From Halotia branconii CENA392 (GTDB lineage: Bacteria > Cyanobacteriota > Cyanobacteriia > Cyanobacteriales > Nostocaceae), in NCBI RefSeq assembly GCF_029953635.1, contig NZ_CP124543.1:4443455-4507454 (forward strand): a stretch of 64,000 nt of DNA. Direction: 5' to 3'. The notes below the pieces were generated by a model. It made no database searches. It saw nothing but the letters and a program-made list of their open reading frames with translations, and was not told where the DNA came from. Shown piece after piece: positions 35,688 through 44,920 of this stretch; positions within the stretch are counted from its first letter, which is position 1, and every line of letters starts with the position of its first letter. A program made the position numbers and the translations under genes.

Positions 35688-35945
35688 AATGCCAGAATTT
35701 ACGCTTAACGTTTTTAGCAGCTTTGTCTGCGGCGAATCTTTTCAGAAACTATCAAAATATTATTTTATACTGCAATTTACTAAATGTTTAGTAAATAATA
35801 CTGAGTGTGACAGTTGCAAGTGTGGAATGCGGCTTGTTGTTTGTTTTAAGTATTCATGGGAACCTATCCAAGTAACAAATAAACTATGCAGTGAATCTTA
35901 ATAGATTCCATACAGAACGCCCTTAGTTCTGTCACATTCTTATAG

Positions 35946-36710
35946 GTGAATAAAATGAAAATAGTTGCTTTTTCATCTAGATTACTAGATGCACTTTTTG
36001 CTGCCACTGTTGCAGTACCATTATCTTTTGCTGGGATATTTACTTTTGCTAGTTCTGCTACAGCAGCCTCTTTTAATGGTGACTTTCAGCTAAGTAGTGG
36101 ATATACTTTTTCGCCTCCTAATTCAGCCACTAGCTTAGTAGAATTATCAGCAAAATCTCTAACATTTTCTCCCCAACCCATAACACCAATTGCTCTTGCA
36201 GCTCAAACAGGAAGTTTTACATCATTTAACACAGCCAAAATAAATAATATTATCAATTTTTCTCCTTTATCTGTAAAAAATCCTTTTATTGATTTTGGTA
36301 AAACTTTCATACCTGGAACAGTTCAATCTGCTGCTGAATCTGCTTCAATCACCGATAAAATCAATACATTTAATTTGAAATCTGCAAATTATGAACTTAA
36401 ACAAAGCGGTGAAAACGTAGCTATAGATGTTGCACTTTATGGATTATTTAGCAGTGAGGATGGGTCAAAATCTCAAGGAGCCGGAAACTTATCTTTCCAA
36501 GTCAATAATGTAAAAGTTGCCAATGTTGAGTCAATTCTTAGTAGTGGTGGATCAGTTAAGAATTTAGCTTTTTCTGGTGCTTTATTCACTACTACTACTT
36601 CTGCTACTTCTGTCCCTGAGCCAGCTACATTACTTGGTTTAGGAATAGTGGGCGCAGCAATAGTGATGTTTCGCCGTCATCAACCTCAAAATAGTTCTAT
36701 AGATATATAG
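35946..36710 (+). CDS. PEP-CTERM sorted exported protein
   Basis: The 254-residue protein has an N-terminal signal (LLDALFAATVAVPLSFAGIF, then SSATAASF) and a C-terminal PEP-CTERM tail: SVPEPATLLGLGIVGAAIVM followed by FRRH. The tail is cut by an exosortase-type system after transport. The mature part is Ser/Thr/Asn-rich and has no catalytic motif. Start may be GTG 35946 or ATG 35955. It is probably a surface or extracellular matrix protein. A strong hairpin follows the stop at 36745. No exosortase gene is in the window. Confidence 0.87.
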   Translation: MNKMKIVAFSSRLLDALFAATVAVPLSFAGIFTFASSATAASFNGDFQLSSGYTFSPPNSATSLVELSAKSLTFSPQPITPIALAAQTGSFTSFNTAKINNIINFSPLSVKNPFIDFGKTFIPGTVQSAAESASITDKINTFNLKSANYELKQSGENVAIDVALYGLFSSEDGSKSQGAGNLSFQVNNVKVANVESILSSGGSVKNLAFSGALFTTTTSATSVPEPATLLGLGIVGAAIVMFRRHQPQNSSIDI

Positions 36711-36744
36711 CAATCCTCTTTGATTTGTGAAAATTGAGAAGCTC

Positions 36745-36777
36745 AGATACCCGACTTATTAAAGAAGTCGGGTATCT
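36745..36777 (+). terminator. Strong hairpin after the PEP-CTERM gene
   Basis: A perfect 13-bp stem, AGATACCCGACTT and AAGTCGGGTATCT, encloses a 7-base loop 34 bases after the stop codon. T-rich sequence after it is weak (TGCTGTT), so it may be a stabilising hairpin or part of a dispersed repeat rather than a classical terminator. Beyond it, to 37179, I see only AT-rich sequence, an AGAAGCGCTATATAG repeat end near 36834, and a small ACCCT/AGGGT hairpin near 36957. Confidence 0.6.
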
Positions 36778-37179
36778 TGCTGTTCGCTAGTCCCTAATCC
36801 CTTTTCCCGATTAGAGTATATTGTAAATAACTAAGAAGCGCTATATAGCTAGCAAAAAATATTACATATACATCTAAAAAACAGTCAAATACAATCAATC
36901 AGATAGCTGTATTCTTTAAAGTAGCTTTCGTAACGCTTGTTACAAGGTAGGTTGAAACCCTCACCTCAGGGTTGACTTAGTTTCCCTATTTTCTTTCATT
37001 TTGCATTAATACAATACACTTTTTAGGACACCAATATTAATCAATTGGTAACTCAAAGGCGTGTCTACTTACATAGCTTTCTTTACTTCAACAAGAAAGC
37101 AAAACAGTTTTAGTACAAACATAGTTGTAAATGCAAACCTATCATCCACCTTTGCTTTTAAAAAGTTTTGGTCTTGTTT

Positions 37180-37344
37180 ATGCAGCTATCAGATTGGTTT
37201 CTGTCCAATTTTCGTTGGTATCGTCGTCTATCGGGCGGGTTGTGGTGGCAAGTTGAAGTTCCTTTGTTCGACGGTTCTCAAATCATCTGGGTACGTCACA
37301 TGCCGGAATCTAAACATTACATTCTACAAAAAGAGGAATACTAG
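37180..37344 (+). CDS. Small hypothetical protein (54 aa)
   Basis: An ATG-TAG frame encodes 54 residues: MQLSDWFLSNFRWYRRLSGG, then LWWQVEVPLFDGSQIIWVRH, ending YILQKEEY. Composition (five Trp, balanced charges, few low-complexity runs) looks like a genuine small soluble protein, more so than the overlapping 118-codon frame. I do not recognise a family. No clear ribosome-binding site is visible (upstream TTTTGGTCTTGTTT). It stands alone between the PEP-CTERM and crtO genes. Confidence 0.5.
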   Translation: MQLSDWFLSNFRWYRRLSGGLWWQVEVPLFDGSQIIWVRHMPESKHYILQKEEY

Positions 37345-37411
37345 CACCGCTGCATGTTTAGATTTTTACAAATGTTTTAGACATTCAAAGCTGTTAGAAT
37401 GCTTGACTACT

Positions 37412-37526
37412 AAGTAAGTCGGTGAAATAAAATCAAACTATGTGAATAAAAGTAAATAAGGCTCAAACGCTTTTTCCCCCTGCTCCCTGCCTTATTACAA
37501 CAATAATTATTTACACCGACCTACTT
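37412..37526. repeat. MITE-like repeat with AAGTAxGTCGGTG ends
   Basis: A 115-base segment is bounded by AAGTAAGTCGGTGAAATAA and the inverse of TTATTTACACCGACCTACTT, with CCCCCTGCTCCCTGCC filler inside. The ends match at most positions. It encodes nothing and lies downstream of crtO. The neighbouring TTATAGCGGCACTAG may be an end fragment of the TATAGCG family. Confidence 0.55.
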
Positions 37527-37579
37527 ATAGCGGCACTAGTATTATTCAAACTCCATTTATTTACACCTGTGTATGAAAA

Positions 37580-39274
37580 TTAATTAATTTTAAACACCGA
37601 CTCGACAGTTGATTTAATCGAATCTCGTGCATCTTTTAAAGTTTGAGCAAAAGGATGTTTTGCTTGCAGAAATACACGGGCGCAATTGCGTCCTGGCATT
37701 CCAGAAATAGAACCACCTGGATGAGTTCCTGCGCCAGTTAAAAACAAATTTTCGATTGGTGTTTTGTAGTTGGCCAACTCTGGCAAAGGACGGAAAAACA
37801 CCATTTGATCCAAAGTCATATCAACGTGGTAATAATTGCCTTTGTATGCACCTAATCTTTCTCCTAATTCTGCTGGGCTTTCTACACGACGAGCAATAGT
37901 AGCCGTTTTTACATTCGGTGCATAAGTTGCTAACTTATCAATAACTCTATCTGCAACCTTGTTTTTCAATTCATCTGTCCAACCAGTACCTTTTAAACCA
38001 GTACCTTCTGCACCCGCAATTTGATAAGGAGCAAAAAACTCAATCCATAAAGTATGTTTACCTGATGGTGCTAAGGTTGGATCAAGAGCGCTAGGCATGA
38101 CTACATACATTGATGGGTCAGAATCAGGTATTTCTCCTAAGGTACATTTACTATGAGCTTGTTCTACATGAGCCACGGAATCTGCAATCAAGATAGACCC
38201 GATTAAATATTCATCTTTGTGGGCATGGTATGGAAAACGCAAAGGTTCATCTAAAGCCAAATCTATCTTGAGGATGGTTTCGTTGTTATTAACAATGCGG
38301 CGTTCTAATCTTTCCCACAATTCGGGTTCTGCTGCATCAATGTCACTTTTATCAGTCATTTGTAAAAATAACCGTCTGGCATCAATATTAGAGATTACCC
38401 CGTATTTAGCACGATATTCTTTACCGCCACTAACTCTTACACCAACGGCTTTATTATCATCAATCAAAACTTTTTCAACATGCTGGTCTGTGAGAATAAC
38501 ACCACCTTTACTTCTAACTAAATTCACTAATGCTTGCACAAGCGCACCAGTACCGCCCCGTGGTCTAGCCATACCGGGGTCATGACGCATCGCCATCATA
38601 ATTGCACCAATAGCAATGGTTTTTTGTGATGGTGGTGCGCCAAGTTCTGAGGCTAATCTTGCCAGTGGCGCTTTGAGAAATTCTGAATCAAACCACTCGT
38701 TGAGTAAGTCTTCAGCACTGGTCATCATGTTGCGAACAAAATCCAGCGTTTTGTTGGGCGAACCAATGACTGAAAATAAATCCTTGATTTTTGTAATGTC
38801 GTAGTTGCCAGCGATATCAATAATTGACTTGGGCGGCGCATTAAACATGGGAATCATTGCCCCCAGCGCCCGCTGCCAATATTGAGTATATTCTCGGTAT
38901 TTTTTGGCATCGCGATCGCTATATCTGGCAATTTCTGCACAAGTCTTATCTAGCGATTTATGACCTAAGAAATATTTTCCATCAGGATGAGGACAAAAAA
39001 CAACTGGATCGCATTCTAGATATTCTAAACCGTATTTTTCTAGTTCTAATTCTTCAACAACTGGCCCTAAATGAATAAATTCATGGTCAATTGCACACAA
39101 GTTAAATTTAAATCCCGGTGCTGCTTCTGGTAAACATTCTTCAGTTGTCGCTGCCCCTCCTGGAACAGAACGCTTTTCGAGCAACAGAACACTATAGCCA
39201 GCTTTAAGCAAATAAGCAGCACAAACTAGTCCATTATGTCCTGCACCGATAATTACAACATCATACTCTTGCAT
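37580..39274 (-). CDS. crtO: Beta-carotene ketolase, CrtO type
   Basis: The 564-residue FAD enzyme of the phytoene-desaturase fold adds keto groups to beta-carotene (echinenone, canthaxanthin). The dinucleotide motif VVIIGAGHNGLVCAAYLL is at about 7-24, followed by LLEKRSVPGGAATTEE. The segments CAIDHEFIHLGPV, GAPPSQK, RPRGGTGALVQALV, ISNIDARRLFLQ, and the C-terminal TGAGTHPGGSISGMPGRNCAR match CrtO of Synechocystis closely. CrtO is unrelated in fold to the CrtW ketolase. It is monocistronic. Its product would be in membranes, for photoprotection. Confidence 0.92.
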   Translation of the reverse strand: MQEYDVVIIGAGHNGLVCAAYLLKAGYSVLLLEKRSVPGGAATTEECLPEAAPGFKFNLCAIDHEFIHLGPVVEELELEKYGLEYLECDPVVFCPHPDGKYFLGHKSLDKTCAEIARYSDRDAKKYREYTQYWQRALGAMIPMFNAPPKSIIDIAGNYDITKIKDLFSVIGSPNKTLDFVRNMMTSAEDLLNEWFDSEFLKAPLARLASELGAPPSQKTIAIGAIMMAMRHDPGMARPRGGTGALVQALVNLVRSKGGVILTDQHVEKVLIDDNKAVGVRVSGGKEYRAKYGVISNIDARRLFLQMTDKSDIDAAEPELWERLERRIVNNNETILKIDLALDEPLRFPYHAHKDEYLIGSILIADSVAHVEQAHSKCTLGEIPDSDPSMYVVMPSALDPTLAPSGKHTLWIEFFAPYQIAGAEGTGLKGTGWTDELKNKVADRVIDKLATYAPNVKTATIARRVESPAELGERLGAYKGNYYHVDMTLDQMVFFRPLPELANYKTPIENLFLTGAGTHPGGSISGMPGRNCARVFLQAKHPFAQTLKDARDSIKSTVESVFKIN

Positions 39275-39365
39275 ATTTTTAATTGAGAACAGATTAGGAG
39301 TAAATAAAGTGACTTGTTAATATTACAAAGTGTTAAGCAAAATTACAACTTTAAAAATTGCTAAT

Positions 39366-40127
39366 TTACTTAATTAAAGAATTTATTTTTGAAGCAGACA
39401 GTTGCTGCACATTAGCTTCTAAAATTATTGTTATATTTTCTTGTTGTATTTCCATTTGTTTGACACTAAACGCTATATCTTCCCAGGTAAAATATGGGAG
39501 TTTTACTAGTTCTTTGAGTTTTTGTAAAAAGGCTGCAATCAACTCTATCGAAAGACCTGACTCTGGGTTACATTTGATACTTTCTATTTTGATAGGTTGG
39601 GAATTAGTACGGGGAATCACTATTCCCTCAACATCTAATGATTGAGTGTTATTGCTTTCTTTAATCAGCACTTTCACTTGAAATTCTATTTTGCGATCGC
39701 TTGTTAAAAATAACTGGATATTTTGTAGTTCAAAACTAACACTTTCACCATCTACATCCAACTGAAATTTCTGTGATAAGCTGCGAGCAAATTCAGAATT
39801 TAAAGCACAGTTAATATCTGCTTGGGTCATGACAACACGAGCGATCGCATTCACTGGCTCATTTAATTCGACTTGACCAAAAATAGCACTTAAAGGATTA
39901 ATAGAAATACTATCTGTTTGTAGTTTTATTTCTTGAATACGGATGTTTTCTTTTAGCACCAGTCCTTTTCCTGCAACGGAAACACCATCAGAATGTCCTC
40001 GAAGTACTTGCAACAAATCGGTTTGCACATCTATATCAATTTGTTCTGCTTCATCTACCTGGTCAGATACCCTGCGTTCAGCTTCTTGTGATATTAGCTG
40101 CTCTTCCAAGCGTTGCTTGTCTGGCAT
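39366..40127 (-). CDS. DUF2993 (LmeA-like) family protein
   Basis: This 253-residue protein belongs to DUF2993, a family with a lipid-binding (LmeA/TULIP-like) character. The N-terminal ~35 residues are charged and helical (EEQLISQEAERRVSDQVDEA). The core has alternating beta strands: VSVAGKGLVLKENIRIQEIK, INPLSAIFGQVELNEPVNAI, VVMTQADINCALNSEFAR. No signal peptide is visible, which is usual for the cyanobacterial members. Function is unknown. It lies 91 bases upstream of crtO in the same direction, with an AT-rich gap. Confidence 0.83.
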   Translation of the reverse strand: MPDKQRLEEQLISQEAERRVSDQVDEAEQIDIDVQTDLLQVLRGHSDGVSVAGKGLVLKENIRIQEIKLQTDSISINPLSAIFGQVELNEPVNAIARVVMTQADINCALNSEFARSLSQKFQLDVDGESVSFELQNIQLFLTSDRKIEFQVKVLIKESNNTQSLDVEGIVIPRTNSQPIKIESIKCNPESGLSIELIAAFLQKLKELVKLPYFTWEDIAFSVKQMEIQQENITIILEANVQQLSASKINSLIK

Positions 40128-40571
40128 AACTTTTTACTCTTTAAGCTTCCTATTGTTAATTACTGTAAACCTTAAAGAGGCAAGAGCGTATCTATAAAAA
40201 GAAGGAAACAGAACACAGCAAACAAGGAACAGAGAATAAGGGAGATGAGGTGTCCTGAATAATTTAAAAAATCAAATATGAGTCCTAAAATGTAAGTACA
40301 AAAAGCTTTTACGTTTTAATAGACAAATAAGATAATTACCGATAAATAAAAATCATCATATTTTTCATTAATCCTAGGAATGATTTAAGACAAATATTTC
40401 AAAAAAAAACTGTTTCTTATCAACTGTAAAAATCATCCTTGAGGACTATAAAGTATCTTTACTTCAATCCCATTTTTTTAAGGGTGGATTTCTTTGATTA
40501 AGTAATTATTGCTACTAAAAACCATTATACTGTTACGATCAATTTAGGTAACAAGCGCCATTAATTGAGTT
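40128..40571. other. AT-rich gap with filler repeat
   Basis: About 440 bases between divergent genes. The first part carries AGAAGGAAACAGAACACAGC filler and AAAATCAAATATGAGTCCTA (about 40268-40290), a motif also near 23195 and 35466. The rest is AT-rich, without a gene, hairpin or repeat I can support, and must contain the promoter of the HTH gene at 40572. Confidence 0.5.
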
Positions 40572-40871
40572 ATGGAACGAGTAACACTACCAGATATTCT
40601 AACTCTTGAAGAAGCCTCAGAATACTTAAGACTACCCACTCAAACAGTTGTGCATCAAACAATACTTGGAAATATCCCAGGTCGTAAAATTGAAAATGAC
40701 TGGAGATTTTTGAAAGTGGCTATTGATGACTGGTTACGTTCAAAAAATGGTCGGGCTGTTCTACTTCAACAAGCAGGCGCTTTAATAGATGATGATACTC
40801 TCTCAGATTTGAGAGCAAAAATTTACCAAGACAGGGAACGTTCTGAAGTCGATGGGGAGTCTGTCGATTAA
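40572..40871 (+). CDS. Excisionase-like HTH DNA-binding protein (putative antitoxin)
   Basis: The 99-residue protein has an HTH_17/MerR-like domain: ILTLEEASEYLRLPTQTVVH, then GNIPGRKIENDWRFLKVAI, WL (the classical excisionase winged-HTH with W-R and a final WL). A charged C-terminal extension (LRAKIYQDRERSEVDGES) follows, as in many antitoxins. A truncated PIN gene starts at its last base (TAATG overlap), so it was probably the antitoxin of a HTH-PIN module whose toxin has been lost. Confidence 0.78.
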   Translation: MERVTLPDILTLEEASEYLRLPTQTVVHQTILGNIPGRKIENDWRFLKVAIDDWLRSKNGRAVLLQQAGALIDDDTLSDLRAKIYQDRERSEVDGESVD

Positions 40872-40948
40872 TGTATTTGCTTGATACCGATACCCTAACT
40901 CATCACCAGCTGTTTCGCTTCAATCACCGAATCGTAACGATGTACTAA
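40871..40948 (+). pseudogene. Truncated PIN-toxin start
   Basis: A 25-codon frame begins MYLLDTDTLTH, the typical first strand of a PIN domain with its first catalytic Asp. It then runs into unrelated sequence (HQLFRFNHRIVTMY) and stops. No further PIN sequence follows before the ABC transporter gene. It overlaps the stop of the HTH gene. It is the relic of a VapC-like toxin removed by deletion. Confidence 0.65.
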
Positions 40949-40997
40949 AGAGCAATACAATCAAAGATAATTTTCCAGAAATACAGGAGTAAATTCA

Positions 40998-42776
40998 TTG
41001 GTTCAACAACCAGAACTTCAGGAAAATTCTTCAATGCAGTCAATCTGGCGTGTCCTGGGGAGTTTGCGTACTTACCGATGGATTTCACTGGGAGCCTTAG
41101 TCAGCTTGTTGCTGTTGACAGCTGCCAATGCACTGACTCCCCAGTTGTTTCGGTGGAGCATCGATCAAGGTATTGTCCCACAAAATTTACGAATTGTACT
41201 TTACAGCGCTGCTTGGATGGTTGTTGCAGCGATCGCTCGTGGTTTATTTAACTTTGGACAAAGTTATTTGGCAGAAGCTGCATCTCAAGGTGTGGCCTAT
41301 GAATTGCGTAAGCAAATTTTCAGCAAAATTCAAAATCTCAGTTTCAGCTACCATGACCAATCACAGACATCTCAACTGCTAACCCGCGTCACTAGTGATA
41401 TTGAACAGATTCGCACATTTATTGGTACTAGTTTAATTCAAGTAATTGGTGGAACTGTAACATTAGTAGCAATTGCGGTAGTTTTGCTAATAATGAACTG
41501 GCAACTAGCACTAATTACATTGACGGTTGTACCGATGTCAGGATGGTTAATGGCACGATTTATCTCCCGTAATAGTGGATTATTTCGGCAGGTACAAGAG
41601 CAACTCGGCGATCTCAATGCCGTCTTACAAGAGAATTTGTTAGGAATTAAAGTAGTCAAAGGTTTTGTGCGGGAGTCAGCCGAAAAGAGGCGTTACACCA
41701 CCATGAATGATGCCTTAATCAAGGCAAACATGAAGACCATTCGCGCTATCCGTAATACCTTCCCCTTTATCTTTTTGCTGAGTAATTTGGTGACATTAGC
41801 AGTTTTCGCCTACGGTGGGGCGCAGGTAATTGATGGTAGATTTTCTATTGGTGAACTAGTAGCGTTTAACTCCTATCTGGTATTAATTCTGCAACCGATT
41901 TTATTGATTGGCTTTGCTGCACCTGCGATCGCTCAAGCAGCCGCCTCTGCGGAACGGATTTATGAAGTAGTCGATGCAGAAGTAGAAATTCGCGATCGCC
42001 CAAATGCAATTGCTTTTGAAACCTGCGGCGGTAGAATTACCTTTGAAAACGTCTGTTTTCGCTATCCTGGTGCTGCAACCGCAGCCCTAAAAAATGTTTC
42101 TTTTGAAACAAAGCCTAAGGAGCTAATCGCCGTTTTGGGGATGACAGGTTCTGGGAAAAGCACAATTATGAACTTGATTGCTCGATTTTATGATGTCACG
42201 CAGGGATCAATTCGTATTGATGGACGAGATGTGCGGGATTTTACACTCCAGAGTCTGAGAACACATATAGGCATTGTGTTTCAAGAAACCACACTATTCT
42301 CTGGGACTATCCGCGAAAATATCACTTATGCCAAACCCAAAGCTACCCTAGAACAAGTAATTGAGGTTGCAAAAACTGCCCAAATTCATGATTTTATAAT
42401 TAGTCTGCCTGATGGCTATGAAACAATTGTAGGTGAACGTGGCGTGGGTTTATCTGGTGGACAAAAACAACGAATTGCGATCGCCCGTACCTTACTGACC
42501 GATTACAGTATTCTGATTTTAGATGATAGTACCTCTGCGGTAGATGCTAAAACTGCCGCTCAGATTCAAGCTGAACTCGATGATCTAATGCGCCAAAAAG
42601 CCTGTGTAACTTTTGTTGTGGCTCAACGCATCAGCACCGTCAAAAATGCCGATCGCATTTTGCTAATCGATCAAGGAAAATTAATTGCTCAAGGTAGCCA
42701 TGAGGAACTAATGCAAACAAGCCCCCTATATGGTGTAATTTTGGAATCTCAAGTTAAGCAGAAGGAGAAAGTATAA
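40998..42776 (+). CDS. ABC exporter, half-transporter 1
   Basis: This 592-residue protein joins a six-helix membrane domain to an ATPase. Motifs are Walker A GMTGSGKST (about 384-392), Q-loop FQETTLFSGTI, signature LSGGQKQRIAIARTLL, Walker B ILILDDSTSAVD and H-loop VAQRIS. Here the residue after Walker B is Asp (ILDDS) instead of the catalytic Glu, and the H-loop His is Gln (QRIS), so this site is probably degenerate. The next ABC gene has ILDEATS and AHRLS and would carry the active site. Together they would make a heterodimer like TmrAB/BmrCD. The start is TTG at 40998 after CAGGAG. Confidence 0.87.
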   Translation: MVQQPELQENSSMQSIWRVLGSLRTYRWISLGALVSLLLLTAANALTPQLFRWSIDQGIVPQNLRIVLYSAAWMVVAAIARGLFNFGQSYLAEAASQGVAYELRKQIFSKIQNLSFSYHDQSQTSQLLTRVTSDIEQIRTFIGTSLIQVIGGTVTLVAIAVVLLIMNWQLALITLTVVPMSGWLMARFISRNSGLFRQVQEQLGDLNAVLQENLLGIKVVKGFVRESAEKRRYTTMNDALIKANMKTIRAIRNTFPFIFLLSNLVTLAVFAYGGAQVIDGRFSIGELVAFNSYLVLILQPILLIGFAAPAIAQAAASAERIYEVVDAEVEIRDRPNAIAFETCGGRITFENVCFRYPGAATAALKNVSFETKPKELIAVLGMTGSGKSTIMNLIARFYDVTQGSIRIDGRDVRDFTLQSLRTHIGIVFQETTLFSGTIRENITYAKPKATLEQVIEVAKTAQIHDFIISLPDGYETIVGERGVGLSGGQKQRIAIARTLLTDYSILILDDSTSAVDAKTAAQIQAELDDLMRQKACVTFVVAQRISTVKNADRILLIDQGKLIAQGSHEELMQTSPLYGVILESQVKQKEKV

Positions 42777-42915
42777 AAATGGGCATTGGGCATGAGAAAG
42801 AGGAATTGGGGCAGGGTGCGGGGTGCAAGGGGGACGAAGAAGAGGAATTACCTCTTTCTCCCTGGTTACTGAGCGCAGTCGAAGTATGCCCCCTGCTCCC
42901 TTGCCTCTTCTAATA
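42777..42915. repeat. Dispersed repeat between the two ABC genes
   Basis: The segment has GGGCATTGGGCATGAG, GCAGGGTGCGGGGTGCAAGG, ACTGAGCGCAGTCGAAGTATG and CCCCCTGCTCCC. It matches pieces of the repeats at 8735, 10080 and 30670. It separates two genes that are probably functionally paired, so they may not form a tight operon. Confidence 0.65.
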
Positions 42916-42964
42916 ACAGCTTTGTGACCAAAACTTTTAATCCAAACTCTAAAATTTAAATCTT

Positions 42965-44761
42965 ATGAGAGGTACAGGCCCAGTTGTTGCACCGGATCAA
43001 AATGCGAGTCATCAACTTTCCACTCTGCGACGTTTTTTACAATACCTGCGACCTTACCGTAAAGAAATTCCTATTGCTTTGACATTAGTCGCGATCGGTG
43101 CGTCAACTCAAGCAATTGGGCCGTTCTTACTTGGTTGGTCAATTGATAATTTGATTGCAAAGGGTAATTTGCCGGATTTACTACTGCTGTTAGGCTTACT
43201 AGGGCTAATCTACGGACTTGGTATTGTGGCAATTCGGGGTCAAATTTTGCGAGTTGGTTGGATTGTGCAGCGATTGTTAGCTCAATTGCGGCAAGATATT
43301 TTTCTGAAAATCCAAAGTTTACCAATGAGCTTTTTTGACCGCAGTGAAGCCGGTGATTTAATGAGCCGCTTATTAAATGATGTTAATACTGTCAATCAAG
43401 CGTTTGGGCAAACGATCGCCCAGATGTTGGGTAATACTTTGAGTTTAATCGGCATTGTCATTGCAATGCTGGCAATTAACTTGCAACTTGGGTTATTGAG
43501 TAACTTAGTTGTGCCACTAATGATTTTAACTACAAGCTTTTTTGCCCGGTGGGCAAGAGCTAGATTTCGCGTCACTCGCCAAACTATTGGGGAACTTTCT
43601 GCTAAGTTAGAAGAAGACATTGGTAGTGTACGAGAAGCACAGGCATTTAATCGTGTAAATCTCAACATCGCAGAGTTCGATGTTCTCAACGCTGCCAATC
43701 GTGATGCTAATGTTGAAGCAGTGGCAATTACCGCTGCTTTTTTGCCATCTATCGATTTTCTCAACACCCTAGCAACCGCTGCTGTATTAGCCTATGGAGG
43801 CTATCTCGCTGTCACAGGAGCAGCAACCGTTGGTGTAGTGACATCTTTTTTACTTTACGTTCAGCAGTTCTTTCGCCCTATCCAAATTCTCAGTCAATTT
43901 TACACCCAAGCTCAGTCTGCCTTTGCTGGATTAGAACGTATCTTTCTACTATTGGATGAACCGTCACAACTCCAAGATGCAGCCGATGCTATTGAAATGC
44001 CTCCTATTCAAGGTGAAGTAATATTCGATCACGTTACCTTTGGCTATAACCCAAATCAATTAGTTCTTAAAGGAGTAGATTTACACGCCTATCCCGGACA
44101 AATGATTGCTTTAGTAGGGCCAACTGGATCGGGAAAAAGTACGATTATTAACTTGATTTTGCGTTTTTACGATGTCTCTGGTGGTGCAGTCAAAATTGAT
44201 GGTGTTGATGTGCGGAGTGTGACTCAAGCTAGTTTGCGCCGTCAAATTGGTATTGTTTTACAAGACAACATTTTATTTAGCGGTACAGTTGCCGAAAATA
44301 TTGCCTTTGGCTGTCCCCACGCCACCCAAGCCGAAATTGAAGCGGCGGCGCAACTGGCAAATGTGCATGAGTTTATCACTTCGTTGCCAGAAGGTTATGC
44401 AACTCAGTTAGGTGAACGGGGTGCGCCTCTAAGTCAGGGACAGCGACAACTGATTAGTATTGCCCGCGCCGTATTAATCAATCCTCAAATTCTGATTCTC
44501 GATGAAGCAACTAGTAGCATTGATACCCGCACAGAAGCGCTAGTACAAACTGCGATCGCTCGTTTACTCAAAAATCGCACTAGTTTTGTAATTGCTCACC
44601 GTCTCAGTACAGTTACTCAAGCCGACCAAGTATTAGTGATTCAGCAAGGACAAATTGCTGAACGCGGTACTCACGAGGAACTGATTAATCAGCAAGGTGT
44701 CTATGCTAACCTTTATGCCTTACAGTTGGGTGCAGCATCAGCGACGGAAGTTCTTAATTAA
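42965..44761 (+). CDS. ABC exporter, half-transporter 2
   Basis: The 598-residue partner of the preceding gene has six helices in its first ~330 residues and an ATPase domain with Walker A GPTGSGKST, Q-loop LQDNILFSGTV, signature LSQGQRQLISIARAVL, Walker B ILILDEATSSID and H-loop AHRLS. The catalytic Glu and His are intact, while the signature is LSQGQ instead of LSGGQ; in asymmetric exporters one composite site has such changes. It likely forms a heterodimer with 40998-42776. The cargo (lipid, peptide or drug) is not evident. Confidence 0.87.
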   Translation: MRGTGPVVAPDQNASHQLSTLRRFLQYLRPYRKEIPIALTLVAIGASTQAIGPFLLGWSIDNLIAKGNLPDLLLLLGLLGLIYGLGIVAIRGQILRVGWIVQRLLAQLRQDIFLKIQSLPMSFFDRSEAGDLMSRLLNDVNTVNQAFGQTIAQMLGNTLSLIGIVIAMLAINLQLGLLSNLVVPLMILTTSFFARWARARFRVTRQTIGELSAKLEEDIGSVREAQAFNRVNLNIAEFDVLNAANRDANVEAVAITAAFLPSIDFLNTLATAAVLAYGGYLAVTGAATVGVVTSFLLYVQQFFRPIQILSQFYTQAQSAFAGLERIFLLLDEPSQLQDAADAIEMPPIQGEVIFDHVTFGYNPNQLVLKGVDLHAYPGQMIALVGPTGSGKSTIINLILRFYDVSGGAVKIDGVDVRSVTQASLRRQIGIVLQDNILFSGTVAENIAFGCPHATQAEIEAAAQLANVHEFITSLPEGYATQLGERGAPLSQGQRQLISIARAVLINPQILILDEATSSIDTRTEALVQTAIARLLKNRTSFVIAHRLSTVTQADQVLVIQQGQIAERGTHEELINQQGVYANLYALQLGAASATEVLN

Positions 44762-44762
44762 C

Positions 44763-44877
44763 AGGACTTACGCAAAATCATGGAAAAACTAACCATAAAG
44801 ACACAAAGGACACGTAGACACGAAGTGGCTTTCCGCAGGGTAGTTAGAAGGTTTCAGAGAGTGATTGCGTAAGTCCT
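44763..44877. repeat. MITE with AGGACTTACGCAA ends, short copy
   Basis: A 115-base segment runs from AGGACTTACGCAAAATCATG to TGATTGCGTAAGTCCT and has perfect terminal 12-mers in inverse orientation. The interior includes GACACAAAGGACACGTAGAC and CGAAGTGGCTTTCCGCAGGG. The inverse, longer copy is at 57027-57238, where another repeat is inserted in the middle. Confidence 0.75.
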
Positions 44878-44920
44878 AATTAAAAATGATCTAGGATATA
44901 AGACTCCTATTGATTAGGAC

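Noticed and set aside
35689-35901. 70-codon plus-strand frame
   Set aside because: It starts at the edge of a MITE, has no recognisable domain and lies in AT-rich promoter sequence of the PEP-CTERM gene.
37061-37417. 118-codon plus-strand frame
   Set aside because: Composition is Ser/Cys/Phe-rich, there is no ribosome-binding site, and the overlapping 54-residue frame is more convincing.
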